Shown here piece by piece: positions 8,944-21,296 of a DNA stretch of 64,000 nt; the stretch's first letter is position 1; each line of letters begins with the position of its first letter. The DNA comes from Chitinimonas_A lacunae (GTDB lineage: Bacteria; Pseudomonadota; Gammaproteobacteria; Burkholderiales; Chitinimonadaceae). Where the stretch lies: NCBI RefSeq assembly GCF_042650885.1, contig NZ_JBHSBU010000001.1:992001-1056000 (forward strand). Direction: 5' to 3'. The position numbers and the translations under genes are program-made. The notes under the pieces were generated by a model. That model did no database searches, had not been told where the DNA came from, and saw only the letters and a program-made list of their open reading frames with translations.

Positions 8944-11900
8944 ATGGAGGAATTGCCCGTCCCGACCATCAACCGCCGTTATGCCGGCCTGATCTGCCTG
9001 GCCTACGGCGCAGTGACCGGCTTAGGCAATCTGGTCTTCGGCCCGGCCGGCGGCCATCGTTATGGCTGGGCCTTTATCGCCATTACCGCCGTCGCCCTCT
9101 ACAGTCTGTTGCGCACCTCACCGGCGCCGGCCGACCCGGCGCACAGCCGGCCGATCCGCCAGCTCTACCGCCTGCAAGTGCTCTTTCTGCTCACCACCCT
9201 CGCCCTCTACGCCGGCGCCATGCTGAGCTGTCAGCAGCTCAGCGACAGTCTGCGCGCCGAGGTGGAGCGTTCGCTGCAAACCACCGCCACCTTGCAGGAC
9301 AACAGTTTCCGCCGCTGGCTGCTCGAACGCAGCCAGGACGCCCGTACCCTGCTCGACCTTGGCAATCTGGGCGACAGCGCCCGTCGTCTGCTGCGCCAGC
9401 CGGGTCAGCACGATGCCCTGTCAAAGCTGCAACTGACCGGCATGGCCGCACTGCACGATTTCGAGCGCATCACCCTGTTCGATGCCCAGGGTCGCCATGT
9501 CGCCGACAGCGCCGCCGCAGTCCAGCCCGGGCAGCGCAGCGAAGAGGTCAGCGGACTGCTGAACCGCCGTCCCGATTGGCTCAGTCACGACCAGATCCAT
9601 ATCGAAGTGTCCGACCAGGGCATCGATCTGTATCTGCCGCTGCACAATCTCGATAACCAGCTACTTGGCCTGCTGCGCTGGCGGGTGCAGCGCAAGGAGC
9701 TGCCGCTCCAGCTCGACCCGCTGCAACCGGCCGACAGTCTCCCGATCATGCTCAGCCTGTGGTATCGCGACAATGAGCGGGCATTACAGTTCGACCACCA
9801 GGGCATCTACCCGGTCAGCGACCCGCAACAGCTCGGCTGGCAAGCTACCCGACAACCGGCACCGCTCGGTCTGCTCCATGGCCTGGATCATCACGGCAGC
9901 CCCGCTTATGCCATGGCACGGACCGGCAGCGATCGCTGGACCATCCTGGCGCGGATTCCGGCCGCCTCCTTCGAAGGACCACAGGCCCGGATCGGGTTTG
10001 CCGCCTTTGCGCTGGCGAGCGTGCTGGCGCTGTGCTTTGCCTGGCTGATCCATATGATCGTGCGCCAGCAATATCTGGCCGCTGCCTACCGTGAACGGCT
10101 CGAAGCGGCCGCCGCACGGCGGCAGAGCGATTTTCTGTCGCGCTATGTCAACGATGCAGTGCTGCTGATCGACGCGCACGGCCGGATCCAGGAAGTCAAT
10201 GAACGAGCCGAAACCCTCTACGGCCTGTCGCGCCAGCAGTTATGCGGCCAGCCGATCACCGAGCTGTTTGTGGGCGAGCCGCCGCTCGATGCCGCTGACG
10301 GTCAGCCGGTGGAAACCCTGCAACGGCGCGGCGATGGCGGGATCTTCCCGGTCGAATTGCGGCGCTGCCGGCTCGACGACTCAGGCAAGAGCGTGCTGGC
10401 GATCCGCGATATCAGTGAACAGCAGCGCACCGCCGACCGGCTCGCCCGCACCGCCGCCCTGCTGCGGCTGCTGAGCCGGGTCAATCAGGCCATTCTGCGG
10501 GTCGAATCGCCTGCGGCGCTGTTCAATATCGTCTGTGAGACCATCGGCAGCCAGACCGCGCTGGCGCTGGCCTGGATCGCCGACGTCGAGCGCGGTTTCG
10601 AGCCAAGCCGTCCCAATCTGCAACACAGCAGCGCCGCCGACCTGTCCCGCGCCATTCTCGCCACCGTTTCGGGCCATAGCGCCGGTCTGTCGGGCCCGGT
10701 CGAGCGGGTGCGGCAAAGCGGGCGCTACTATCTCTGCAACGATGTGGCACTCGACCCCGAAGCGGAAGCCTGGCGCCCGTTTGCCGAGCGTTTCCAGGTC
10801 CGCTCGATTGCCGCATTTCCGCTGCTGCGCGACGGCAAGCTGGTCGCGGTACTGGCGCTCTATGCCGACCAGCCGCAGCTATTCGATGCCGAGCTGGTCG
10901 ATCTCCTCAATGAACTGGCCGACGATATTGGCTTTGCCCTGGCGAGCTATCAGCGGGCCGACCGGTTGCGGCTGGCCAATCAGATCTTCGAGCATGCCCT
11001 TGAAGCGATCATGGTGACCGACCTCGATGGCCGGATCGAATGGGTCAACCCGATGTTTACCCGCATCACCGGCTATTCACTGGAGGAAGTGGTGGGGCAG
11101 ACGCCGCATATCCTGCATTCGGGCCGGCAGGACAAGGATTTCTTCCGCGAAATGTGGCGCCATCTGCTGGCGGAAGATCAATGGCGCGGTGAGATCTGGA
11201 ACCGGCGCAAAAACGGTGAGCTGTTCGCCGAATGGCTGACCATCACGGCCGTGCGCAACGAGCAGGGTGAGCTGGAACACTATGTGGCGATCTTCGACGA
11301 CATTACCGAGCGCAAGGCCGCACGCGACCATATCGAGCGGCTGGCCCATTACGACGCCCTGACCGGCCTGCCCAACCGGTTGCTGCTGACCAATCGGCTT
11401 GAGCAGACCATCTCCATGGCCGAACGCCAAGGCGATATGGTGGCAGTGATGTTTCTTGACCTCGACCGCTTCAAATACATCAACGACACCCTCGGACACG
11501 CGGTCGGCGACAGCCTGCTGAGTCAGGTAGCCAAGCGGCTCAGCCACTGCGTGCGCGACAGCGACACGATCGCCCGATTGGGCGGCGACGAGTTTGTTCT
11601 GGTACTGCCTGGCATCCGTCAACCGAGCGATGCCGCCCAGGTCGCGGCCAAAGTGCTGACGGCGGTGGCGCAGCGCTACCATATCGAAGGCAATGAGCTG
11701 ACGATTACCGCCAGCATCGGTATCAGCCTCTACCCAGCTGATGCCACCGACCGCGAAGCACTGATCAAATACGCCGACGCCGCGCTCTACCGCGCCAAGG
11801 AACGCGGCCGCAACCTTTACCAATTCTTCACCCCTGACATCAACGCCAGTGTGACCGAGCGGCTCCAGCTCGAAAACGACCTGCGCCGGGCGCTGGAGCA

Positions 11901-12636
11901 ACAAGAGCTGCATCTGGTCTACCAACCGCAGGTCCGGCTCAGCGACGGCCGGCCGGTCGGGGTCGAGGCGCTGCTGCGCTGGCACCACCGTGAACACGGC
12001 CTGATTTCACCGGCCCGCTTTATCCCGGTGGCCGAAGAATCGGGCCTGATCGTCGAGATCGGCCGCTATGTGATGTTCGAAGCCTGCAAACAGGCGCGGC
12101 ACTGGCTCGACCAGGGGCTGCGGCTACGGATGGCCGTCAATATGTCGGCCTTGCAGTTTCTGCGCGATGACCCGGTGCAACTGGTCGAACAGGCGCTGAC
12201 CGCCAGCCGGCTGCCGGCTGAACTGCTGGAAGTCGAGGTGACCGAAAGCGCAGTGCTACAGGATGCCGAGCGGGTGATCGAGGTGCTGAAACGGTTGCAT
12301 CGGCACGGCGTCATGTTGGCAGTCGATGATTTCGGCACCGGCTATTCCTCGCTGTCCTACCTCAAACGCTTTGCCATCGACCGCCTGAAGATCGACCAGA
12401 CCTTTGTACGCGACCTGCCCCACGACAACGACGATGTCGCCCTCTGCCGCGCCATCGTCAGCCTGGCGCAAAGCCTGTCGCTGACCATCATCGCCGAAGG
12501 GGTGGAGACGCTTGAACAGGTCGAATTCCTGCAACAACTGGGCTGCCAGGAAGCCCAGGGCTACCACTTCGGCCGTCCGATGGCGCCAGAACAGCTGACC
12601 GAGTGGATGGCGGCGCAGAAGATACTGGAGAGTTGA
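8944..12636 (+). CDS. Membrane sensor diguanylate cyclase/phosphodiesterase (PAS-GAF-PAS-GGDEF-EAL)
   Basis: This 1230-aa c-di-GMP enzyme has three hydrophobic segments near the N-terminus (to about residue 100), then a periplasmic sensor region to about 345 and a last membrane helix at about 350-375. These are followed by PAS (about 395-500), GAF (about 510-680), PAS/PAC (about 690-805), GGDEF (about 815-980) and EAL (about 985-1225). The GGDEF motif at residue 880 is perfect and is preceded by an RxxD inhibitory site (RDSD, five residues before). The EAL motif (EALLRW, Glu1008) and downstream DDFGTGYSSL, KIDQTFV and EGVET motifs are intact, so both activities could be functional. The start at 8944 is the first plausible Met after the overlap with the divergent hydrolase leader. 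Confidence 0.93.
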   Translation: MEELPVPTINRRYAGLICLAYGAVTGLGNLVFGPAGGHRYGWAFIAITAVALYSLLRTSPAPADPAHSRPIRQLYRLQVLFLLTTLALYAGAMLSCQQLSDSLRAEVERSLQTTATLQDNSFRRWLLERSQDARTLLDLGNLGDSARRLLRQPGQHDALSKLQLTGMAALHDFERITLFDAQGRHVADSAAAVQPGQRSEEVSGLLNRRPDWLSHDQIHIEVSDQGIDLYLPLHNLDNQLLGLLRWRVQRKELPLQLDPLQPADSLPIMLSLWYRDNERALQFDHQGIYPVSDPQQLGWQATRQPAPLGLLHGLDHHGSPAYAMARTGSDRWTILARIPAASFEGPQARIGFAAFALASVLALCFAWLIHMIVRQQYLAAAYRERLEAAAARRQSDFLSRYVNDAVLLIDAHGRIQEVNERAETLYGLSRQQLCGQPITELFVGEPPLDAADGQPVETLQRRGDGGIFPVELRRCRLDDSGKSVLAIRDISEQQRTADRLARTAALLRLLSRVNQAILRVESPAALFNIVCETIGSQTALALAWIADVERGFEPSRPNLQHSSAADLSRAILATVSGHSAGLSGPVERVRQSGRYYLCNDVALDPEAEAWRPFAERFQVRSIAAFPLLRDGKLVAVLALYADQPQLFDAELVDLLNELADDIGFALASYQRADRLRLANQIFEHALEAIMVTDLDGRIEWVNPMFTRITGYSLEEVVGQTPHILHSGRQDKDFFREMWRHLLAEDQWRGEIWNRRKNGELFAEWLTITAVRNEQGELEHYVAIFDDITERKAARDHIERLAHYDALTGLPNRLLLTNRLEQTISMAERQGDMVAVMFLDLDRFKYINDTLGHAVGDSLLSQVAKRLSHCVRDSDTIARLGGDEFVLVLPGIRQPSDAAQVAAKVLTAVAQRYHIEGNELTITASIGISLYPADATDREALIKYADAALYRAKERGRNLYQFFTPDINASVTERLQLENDLRRALEQQELHLVYQPQVRLSDGRPVGVEALLRWHHREHGLISPARFIPVAEESGLIVEIGRYVMFEACKQARHWLDQGLRLRMAVNMSALQFLRDDPVQLVEQALTASRLPAELLEVEVTESAVLQDAERVIEVLKRLHRHGVMLAVDDFGTGYSSLSYLKRFAIDRLKIDQTFVRDLPHDNDDVALCRAIVSLAQSLSLTIIAEGVETLEQVEFLQQLGCQEAQGYHFGRPMAPEQLTEWMAAQKILES

Positions 12637-13202
12637 GGCGTTGGGTGGATGGAGGTCGAAGCAGGAAATTTTATATTTAATTTACGATCTTCTTCAGAAC
12701 TGACAATGCGCAGTGATTTTATTTTCAAAATAAATGAGTCATAACCCTTCCAAATAAATCATCCCGCCAAAAATAAATCCACCGGTATTTTCCGCCCACT
12801 TTATTCCAGAAACAATTCTTCATACCTCAGCAACAAAACCCCTTCCCTTCGATGTCACGGACTTGACATATCCCGACACCAACCCATCGATTTTCAACAA
12901 ATTTTGGCAACCCGTCATTCATCCGAATGAAACAGAAACCTGTCGGCTCGCCTTATAAGCATAACAAGAAGCAATGAAATAAATCGTAGTTCAATTTCAG
13001 CCAACATTTCACGCGACCTCAAGCGGAAATTCCTGCTGCAATCGGCAGCAATTCTTCTACCATGACAGAGGTGGATTAAAAGTTGGCATGACAGGCACTC
13101 AGCACACCAGCGATCCGCCACCTTGCCGATTTGTCCCGCCAGCGCCGGGCTAGCAATCCAAACCTTCAAAAATAAACACGGCAATCAGAATTGGAGAGGA
13201 AA
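12637..13202. other. AT-rich intergenic region without a supported gene
   Basis: About 560 bases, much more AT-rich than the flanks. It contains an AT-only dyad (TTTATTTT at 12718-12725, AAAATAAA at 12727-12734) and several loose AAATAAAT motifs. An 89-codon minus-strand frame at 12915-13184 has no ribosome site or family features and is not called. The leader of the Imm11 gene is at the right end. Confidence 0.5.
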
Positions 13203-13808
13203 ATGCAATACTATTCTTGGTCCATCAGCGACGATTATCCCGAGCGACTCACCTTGAAGTTCGAAGGCCCGGGTTTTCTGGGGAAATCGAGCTTTACCAG
13301 CGAACGGCGGCTCAATTTGGCCTGTCCGATTGAATTCTCCACTCGATATAAACGCGGTCGCGAACATATTCTGCTCTATGACCAGGTCGTCACCACGGTC
13401 GGTCTGGCAGTCAGTCCGACTTTTGCTGAACTGATTATTGAAGAGCTGTCAGACAATGAAGTCGAGCTGCTCGACACCCTGATCGTCACCGATAGCGGCC
13501 GGATTCGCAGCTACCGGCTGGTCAATATCCTCAACAAGGTCGATGTGCTCGACGAACGTCATACCCAGTTTGTCCATATCAACGGGGTCAAGACCGCTTC
13601 GCCACATCATTGCGTTTACGATCTCAATAAATTGCGCGGCTTTGATATTGGCCGGGTCAATGGCTGCAATACCATCCTGCTGTCGGAGAATTTCGTATTG
13701 GCGATCAAGCATGCCAAATTGACCGGATTCTCTGCCCATCCGCTCGATCCCAGTCAGATTTCCTCCGATCGTCTATTGCGTCAGCAAAGCTATGCAACGC
13801 TGCGTTGA
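13203..13808 (+). CDS. Imm11-type (DUF1629) immunity protein, orphan
   Basis: This 201-aa protein matches the general plan of the Imm11/DUF1629 immunity family: a short N-terminal half, then LAVSPTFAELIIEEL, a strand with YRLVNILNKVDVLDERH, and a C-terminal FDIGR...ILLSENFVLAIKHAKLTGFSAHPL segment. Such proteins normally neutralise polymorphic toxins delivered by T6SS or other secretion routes. The ATG at 13203 has GGAGAGG upstream. No toxin gene is adjacent, and the gene and its surroundings look less GC-rich than the neighbours, suggesting transfer. The family call is from pattern memory and is moderately sure. Confidence 0.65.
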   Translation: MQYYSWSISDDYPERLTLKFEGPGFLGKSSFTSERRLNLACPIEFSTRYKRGREHILLYDQVVTTVGLAVSPTFAELIIEELSDNEVELLDTLIVTDSGRIRSYRLVNILNKVDVLDERHTQFVHINGVKTASPHHCVYDLNKLRGFDIGRVNGCNTILLSENFVLAIKHAKLTGFSAHPLDPSQISSDRLLRQQSYATLR

Positions 13809-14146
13809 GCATTGGCGGGTCCGCCGCTCCCTCATGTGCCTGTGCGGCGGCAAGATTGGTCGAGGAATTGGAATAGGTGGACGCCTGATTCAGTCAGCCT
13901 GAAAAAGGGAGTTCATTAGGAGTGGATAACTACTGGAAAATATCACGCCAATCCGTTTACAAGAACCAGCAAGTCATACAGTTAAAAATATAAAATATAT
14001 GATTTATCACCCCAATATTGGACACAGCTCGTCAACCAAGCCGAGCTGTGTGCATGAATGCAGCGCCCACACCGCCGCGACGGGCGACGCCCCCGACAAG
14101 CTCACTTATAATTCCGGCTTCCGCCGTTTCCGGTCTGCCCTGTCCC
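13809..14146. other. Intergenic region before mfd
   Basis: About 340 bases with no supported gene. It contains an AT-rich stretch at 13980-14005 and a TATAAT at 14107-14112, about 35 bases before the mfd start. That hexamer is the best -10 candidate, but no good -35 is visible. Confidence 0.4.
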
Positions 14147-17584
<3,438 letters not shown>

Positions 17585-17625
17585 TCAACCTCGCCGGACA
17601 AGCCCTCGCCCCCAAGGCCACGTAG

Positions 17626-17669
17626 CGCTGGGAATTTCATATTTCTTTCAATAAAAGAAATTCTCAGCG
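17626..17669 (+). terminator. Possible mfd terminator with two alternative stems
   Basis: An outer inverted repeat (CGCTGGGAATTTC at 17626-17638 with GAAATTCTCAGCG at 17657-17669, one G-T pair) encloses and overlaps an inner one (ATTTCTTT at 17641-17648 with AAAGAAAT at 17654-17661). A T-rich tract follows at about 17690-17705. It is likely a terminator, but the U tract is not immediately after the stem. Confidence 0.45.
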
Positions 17670-17800
17670 TCTTATCTGGCACTGAATATTCGCTATTTTT
17701 TATTTTCACGAAAAACTCGTCCGACGAGAGAGGTCGTCCATCGAGCGCCTGAGGCGCTGACCGAGCGCTCCGATGCGGGCAAGGTGCCCTGTGGAGACGA

Positions 17801-18077
17801 TTGGCGCATTTCCAGACACTTGGGCGTCAGCGGGTCCGAACCTCAAAGCGCTGGCACCTGGCGCTGGCCCAGATGGCCGGATGGTCTTGGGATGCCCGGC
17901 GCAAACTGGAACATAAGGGCCATGTGTTCGCTGGAAACCCTGATCCGTGTGGTACCAGCACTGGGACTGGTGGCGGGACTGGACGACCTGTTTGTCATCA
18001 AGCGCCCATCCATCGCCCAGATGGAACAGGCTGAAATGGCCAGCCAACGCCAGCGCGCACCACGCAAGAAAAGCTGA
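17801..18077 (+). pseudogene. Frameshifted XRE/HTH regulator (antitoxin-like) remnant
   Basis: Two overlapping frames together read as one helix-turn-helix protein. In one frame (17801 on) is RVRTSKRWHLALAQMAGW then KLEHKGHV. In the next frame (from about 17926) are SLETLIRVVPALGL, LDDLFVIKRPSIAQ and a basic tail QRQRAPRKKS ending at 18077. This is the usual pattern of XRE-type regulators paired with HipA-like toxins. Removing one T at about 17925-17926 would join them. The recognition helix also seems a few residues short. No partner toxin gene follows. The interpretation rests on pattern recognition. Confidence 0.5.
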
Positions 18078-18153
18078 TGAGCCGAAAAGCTCGTTCCTTC
18101 AGAGCGCCCAGGCCCGACTTCCCCCGGGCGCCCAATCCGATGCAGCGCGCCTG

Positions 18154-19194
18154 CTAGACCGCCTCGGCAGGTATGCCCAGCTCAGCCAACCACTGCACAC
18201 ATTCCGCCTCCGACAGTTCCTGCTCGATCACCACGCGCGGCGGCATGGCCTCGATCGGTGGGCCGTAGAACGTGGTATCCCAACTCCGGCGGGCGAAGAT
18301 CGGGGGCCAGAGCAGCATCACCGGTTCGCCCTTGATCGTCGGAATATGCGACACCGGCCCCTCCCCCCAGATCGAGGACAGCAGATCGGGCTCGGTCGCA
18401 GTCGGGCTGCCGTAATGCCACCAGGCGTCGTCGGAACCCCAGTCCGAGTATTCCCCCTGCGCGATGGCAGTGATGGCCGGATCAGGCGCTCTGCCGCCAG
18501 GCAGGCTGGTGCCGACTGTGCACTGGAACAGGGAAAACAGATGGAAGCAGTTGCCGACGTTCTGATAGCGGATACGCAGCCCCTTCTTGTCCTGCGGCAT
18601 CAGCACCAGCAGATTGCCGCTTTGCCGGATCAGCGCCTCATGGACCCAGCGGGTGCCGTGGGCATAGACCTCAAGCGCCCGCAAGCGCTGACATAGCTCG
18701 CTGTCGCGGGCCAACTCCTGCCGTACCGCCTCGGCCCGGGCCAGATGGGCCACGGTCGCCTGACAGAGTCTGGACAGACAGGCCGCAATCTCCGCTTGAC
18801 CCGCCGTCAGTTCGGGCGCTTCTTCCGCCTCGGCATTCCACTGCGGCAAGCGGGCGATCCAGTTCTTCAGCAAGTCGGTCAATGCGCCGACCGTCCGCTC
18901 GGCGCCGCCGCATGACTCGATAATCGAACCAATGGTGATGCTGGCCCAACTGGCTCCGGCAGGCGACAGGGTCGGCAGCGACTTGGCCAGTTCGATGATG
19001 GTAGTTTCTTCCTGCAAGGCCAGATCGACGAATGGCTGCCAGATCTGGAGCAGTTGCATGCTCGGCTGCTCGCCACGCTGTAGCGCACACGCCTCGATAA
19101 AGGCTTTGATAACCCGATGTTGGGCCTCGGCAGCCGGAATCTTGGGAGGCGGTGGCGGCGGATTGATAGCGGAATGGGACGGATTGTGAGTCAT
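18154..19194 (-). CDS. Hypothetical protein
   Basis: This 346-aa protein is of unknown function. It starts with a proline run (INPPPPPPKIP), followed by a mostly helical N-terminal half (about residues 25-190) and a C-terminal half rich in Trp and aromatic residues (SDWGSDDAWWHYGS, LLWPPIFARRSWDTTFYG). No signal peptide or membrane helix is seen. The frame opens at a GTG at 19206; the ATG at 19194 is preferred, although neither has a strong ribosome site. It stands alone between a regulator remnant and a two-component pair. Codon use looks like the chromosome. Confidence 0.7.
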   Translation of the reverse strand: MTHNPSHSAINPPPPPPKIPAAEAQHRVIKAFIEACALQRGEQPSMQLLQIWQPFVDLALQEETTIIELAKSLPTLSPAGASWASITIGSIIESCGGAERTVGALTDLLKNWIARLPQWNAEAEEAPELTAGQAEIAACLSRLCQATVAHLARAEAVRQELARDSELCQRLRALEVYAHGTRWVHEALIRQSGNLLVLMPQDKKGLRIRYQNVGNCFHLFSLFQCTVGTSLPGGRAPDPAITAIAQGEYSDWGSDDAWWHYGSPTATEPDLLSSIWGEGPVSHIPTIKGEPVMLLWPPIFARRSWDTTFYGPPIEAMPPRVVIEQELSEAECVQWLAELGIPAEAV

Positions 19195-19305
19195 GGCAAT
19201 GGGCACCAGGGTTCGGAAAACCTATCGAAACGAGGCCACATTATGCCTGTGTCCTAGCAGTGCCGCTGCCCACTTCCCCAGTTAAAGATAGGAGGGGCCG
19301 GCCGC

Positions 19306-19734
19306 TCAGTCGTCGGGCAGCCGATTCACTACCCCCCAGAACAGCCCCAAGGCCCGGATCACATCAATAAACGCATTCTGCTCGATCGGCTTGACGATAT
19401 AGGCGTTCACCCCGTCCTTGTAGGAAACCAGCATATCGCCATGCTCACGCGAGGAGGTCAGCATCACCACGGGCAGATGCGACAGCCTGGGATGGGCCTT
19501 GATCACCTTGAGCGTGGCCAGACCGTCCTGACGTGGCATCTTGATATCGAGCAGCACCACCGCCGGCAGCGGCTCGCCGCGCTCCAGGCAGGTTTCCAGA
19601 TGGCTCATCGCCTCGATGCCATCAGGCACCAGATGAATCTCATTGACGAGATTCGAACGCTTGAAGGCCCGCAGTGCCAGTTCGGCATCGAGCTCATCGT
19701 CTTCGGCCAACAGGAAATGCCGCAAGGCGCTCAT
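19306..19734 (-). CDS. CheY-like single-domain response regulator
   Basis: This 142-aa receiver domain has no output domain. It has the acidic pair AEDDE (residues 10-14), phospho-acceptor Asp63 in VVLLDIKMPR, the Thr/Ser of MLTSS, and Lys in YIVKPIE. It resembles the Rcp1-type receivers that follow phytochrome-like or GAF-type kinases. Its ATG overlaps the histidine kinase stop as ATGA, so the two are translated together and are very likely partners. An open extension upstream of 19734 lies within the kinase gene and is not used. Confidence 0.9.
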   Translation of the reverse strand: MSALRHFLLAEDDELDAELALRAFKRSNLVNEIHLVPDGIEAMSHLETCLERGEPLPAVVLLDIKMPRQDGLATLKVIKAHPRLSHLPVVMLTSSREHGDMLVSYKDGVNAYIVKPIEQNAFIDVIRALGLFWGVVNRLPDD

Positions 19735-20966
19735 GCTGCCTCTCCCGGCAGCTCGATCCAGAAGCAGGCACCCTGGTCGGGCGCCGCCTCGCAACCGACC
19801 CGGCCGCCGTGGCGAACCACGATATTGCGCACATTGGCCAGTCCAACCCCGTGCCCTTCGAAACGACTCGATTCATGCAGGCGCTGGAACAGGCCGAACA
19901 GCTTGTCGGCCTGGTTCATCTCAAAGCCGACGCCGTTGTCGCGCACGCTGAGCCGGACAAAGCCGTCTGGCAGCAGCTCTAGAGTGACCTGGACCTTGAC
20001 CGTATCGCGCAGCCGCGAATATTTGAAAGCGTTGCCGATCAGATTGGCCAGGGCCATCCGCAACAGCATCGGATCGCCATAGAGCGTGCCCTGCTGCGGC
20101 AGACTCAATTCACATGGCCGGCCTTCGAGCACGCTGCGGGCCTCTTCGGCCACTTCGGCGATCATCAGGGCGGCATCGAGCGTCTGGGCATGCGGCTCGG
20201 CCCGGGCCAGCCGGGAGAATTCGAGCACCGACTCGATCATGCTGGCCATCTTGCGGCTCGACTTGATGATGATATTGGCGCAGCGGCTTGCTTCGGCCGA
20301 ACCGGCCACCTCGGGCAATTCGAGCAGCAGCTCGCAGAAGCTGCTCATATGGCGCAAGGGCGCGCGCAGATCGTGGGCGACCGAGTGGGAGAAATTGTCG
20401 AGCTGACGATTGGCGTTGAGCAGATCGCGGGTGCGCGCCTCGACTTCGGCTTCGAGCCGATGGTTGAGCGTGCGCAATGAATTCTCAAAACGCATCCGGT
20501 CGATCTCGGCACCGGCGCGGGCAGCATAGACCTGGACCACGGTGCGCCGCTCGGAGGTATCGATAAACGCCTTGTCGTCGAGCAGCACCACCAGCCCGAT
20601 CGCATGACCGCCCGTGTCGAAGATCGGCGCACCCAGATAGCTTTCCACGCCCATCTCGCGCAATAGCGTGTCCTTGGGAAACAGATCGGCCACTCCCTGC
20701 GGATAGATGCACATGCACTTGCCGTACACACTCTCGCACGGCGTATGGGCCAGCTCGTAGCGCATATTGGGTACAAGCTGGCCGTCGACGCACAAAGACA
20801 CCGTTTCGACATGAAACTGGTCTTCGCTGACCAGACCGACCAGGGCATAGCGGACAGCGAGCTGCTCGCACAAGGCCCGGGTCATGAAGTCGAAGTAGAC
20901 CTGCCCTACGCTGGTTTCCTGCGCAATCGCCAGCAGGGCTTTCTGTAGCAGCATCGAGTCGGACAT
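19731..20966 (-). CDS. GAF-domain sensor histidine kinase
   Basis: This 411-aa soluble kinase has no membrane helix. A GAF domain covers about residues 10-165; it contains Cys residues in YGKCMCIYPQG, but no clear chromophore-binding context is seen. A short coiled coil leads to HisKA with the phospho-acceptor His near residue 198 (SVAHDLRAPLRHM). HATPase_c follows with N box NLIGNAFKYS, G1 box DNGVGF and G2 box GHGVGLA. The domain order resembles the C-terminal part of phytochrome-like kinases without the PAS and PHY parts. It is followed directly by a receiver protein. The signal is unknown. Confidence 0.9.
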   Translation of the reverse strand: MSDSMLLQKALLAIAQETSVGQVYFDFMTRALCEQLAVRYALVGLVSEDQFHVETVSLCVDGQLVPNMRYELAHTPCESVYGKCMCIYPQGVADLFPKDTLLREMGVESYLGAPIFDTGGHAIGLVVLLDDKAFIDTSERRTVVQVYAARAGAEIDRMRFENSLRTLNHRLEAEVEARTRDLLNANRQLDNFSHSVAHDLRAPLRHMSSFCELLLELPEVAGSAEASRCANIIIKSSRKMASMIESVLEFSRLARAEPHAQTLDAALMIAEVAEEARSVLEGRPCELSLPQQGTLYGDPMLLRMALANLIGNAFKYSRLRDTVKVQVTLELLPDGFVRLSVRDNGVGFEMNQADKLFGLFQRLHESSRFEGHGVGLANVRNIVVRHGGRVGCEAAPDQGACFWIELPGEAA

Positions 20967-21296
20967 GATCTATCTCATAAGGCCATGAAAAATATATTTT
21001 ATTTTTAACTCTAGACGGCAAAGGCCGAGCTGGTGAGGGCCTTGGGGCAGGCCGCGTCTTCACGCGACAAACGGTCGGGCAGCGGCTGAGGGCTCGCCGG
21101 TCACAGCACTGGCGTTTCGTCATATCTGCTGCAATGGTGCCGGGAGGAGTTTTCCTTTTTTCTTATAAGCAGCAACAGTATTTGCGTCTGTTTGGCTGAT
21201 ATTTTTCTATTTCTGCCGCAGCCGGCCCTTCTATCCACTTCGGCACCGGTTCTAAGGCATAATCGCGCTTTAGCTCAAATAGCCCTCCCCATCGTC
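20967..21296. other. Divergent intergenic region before alaS
   Basis: About 330 bases with no supported gene. An AT-rich block at 20988-21010 probably serves the kinase gene on the minus strand. CATAAT at 21258-21263, about 35 bases before the alaS ATG, is a possible -10 box. No -35 or T-box-like structure was recognised. Confidence 0.4.

Noticed and set aside
12915..13184. 89-codon minus-strand frame
   Set aside because: No ribosome site or recognisable family, and composition like the surrounding non-coding DNA.
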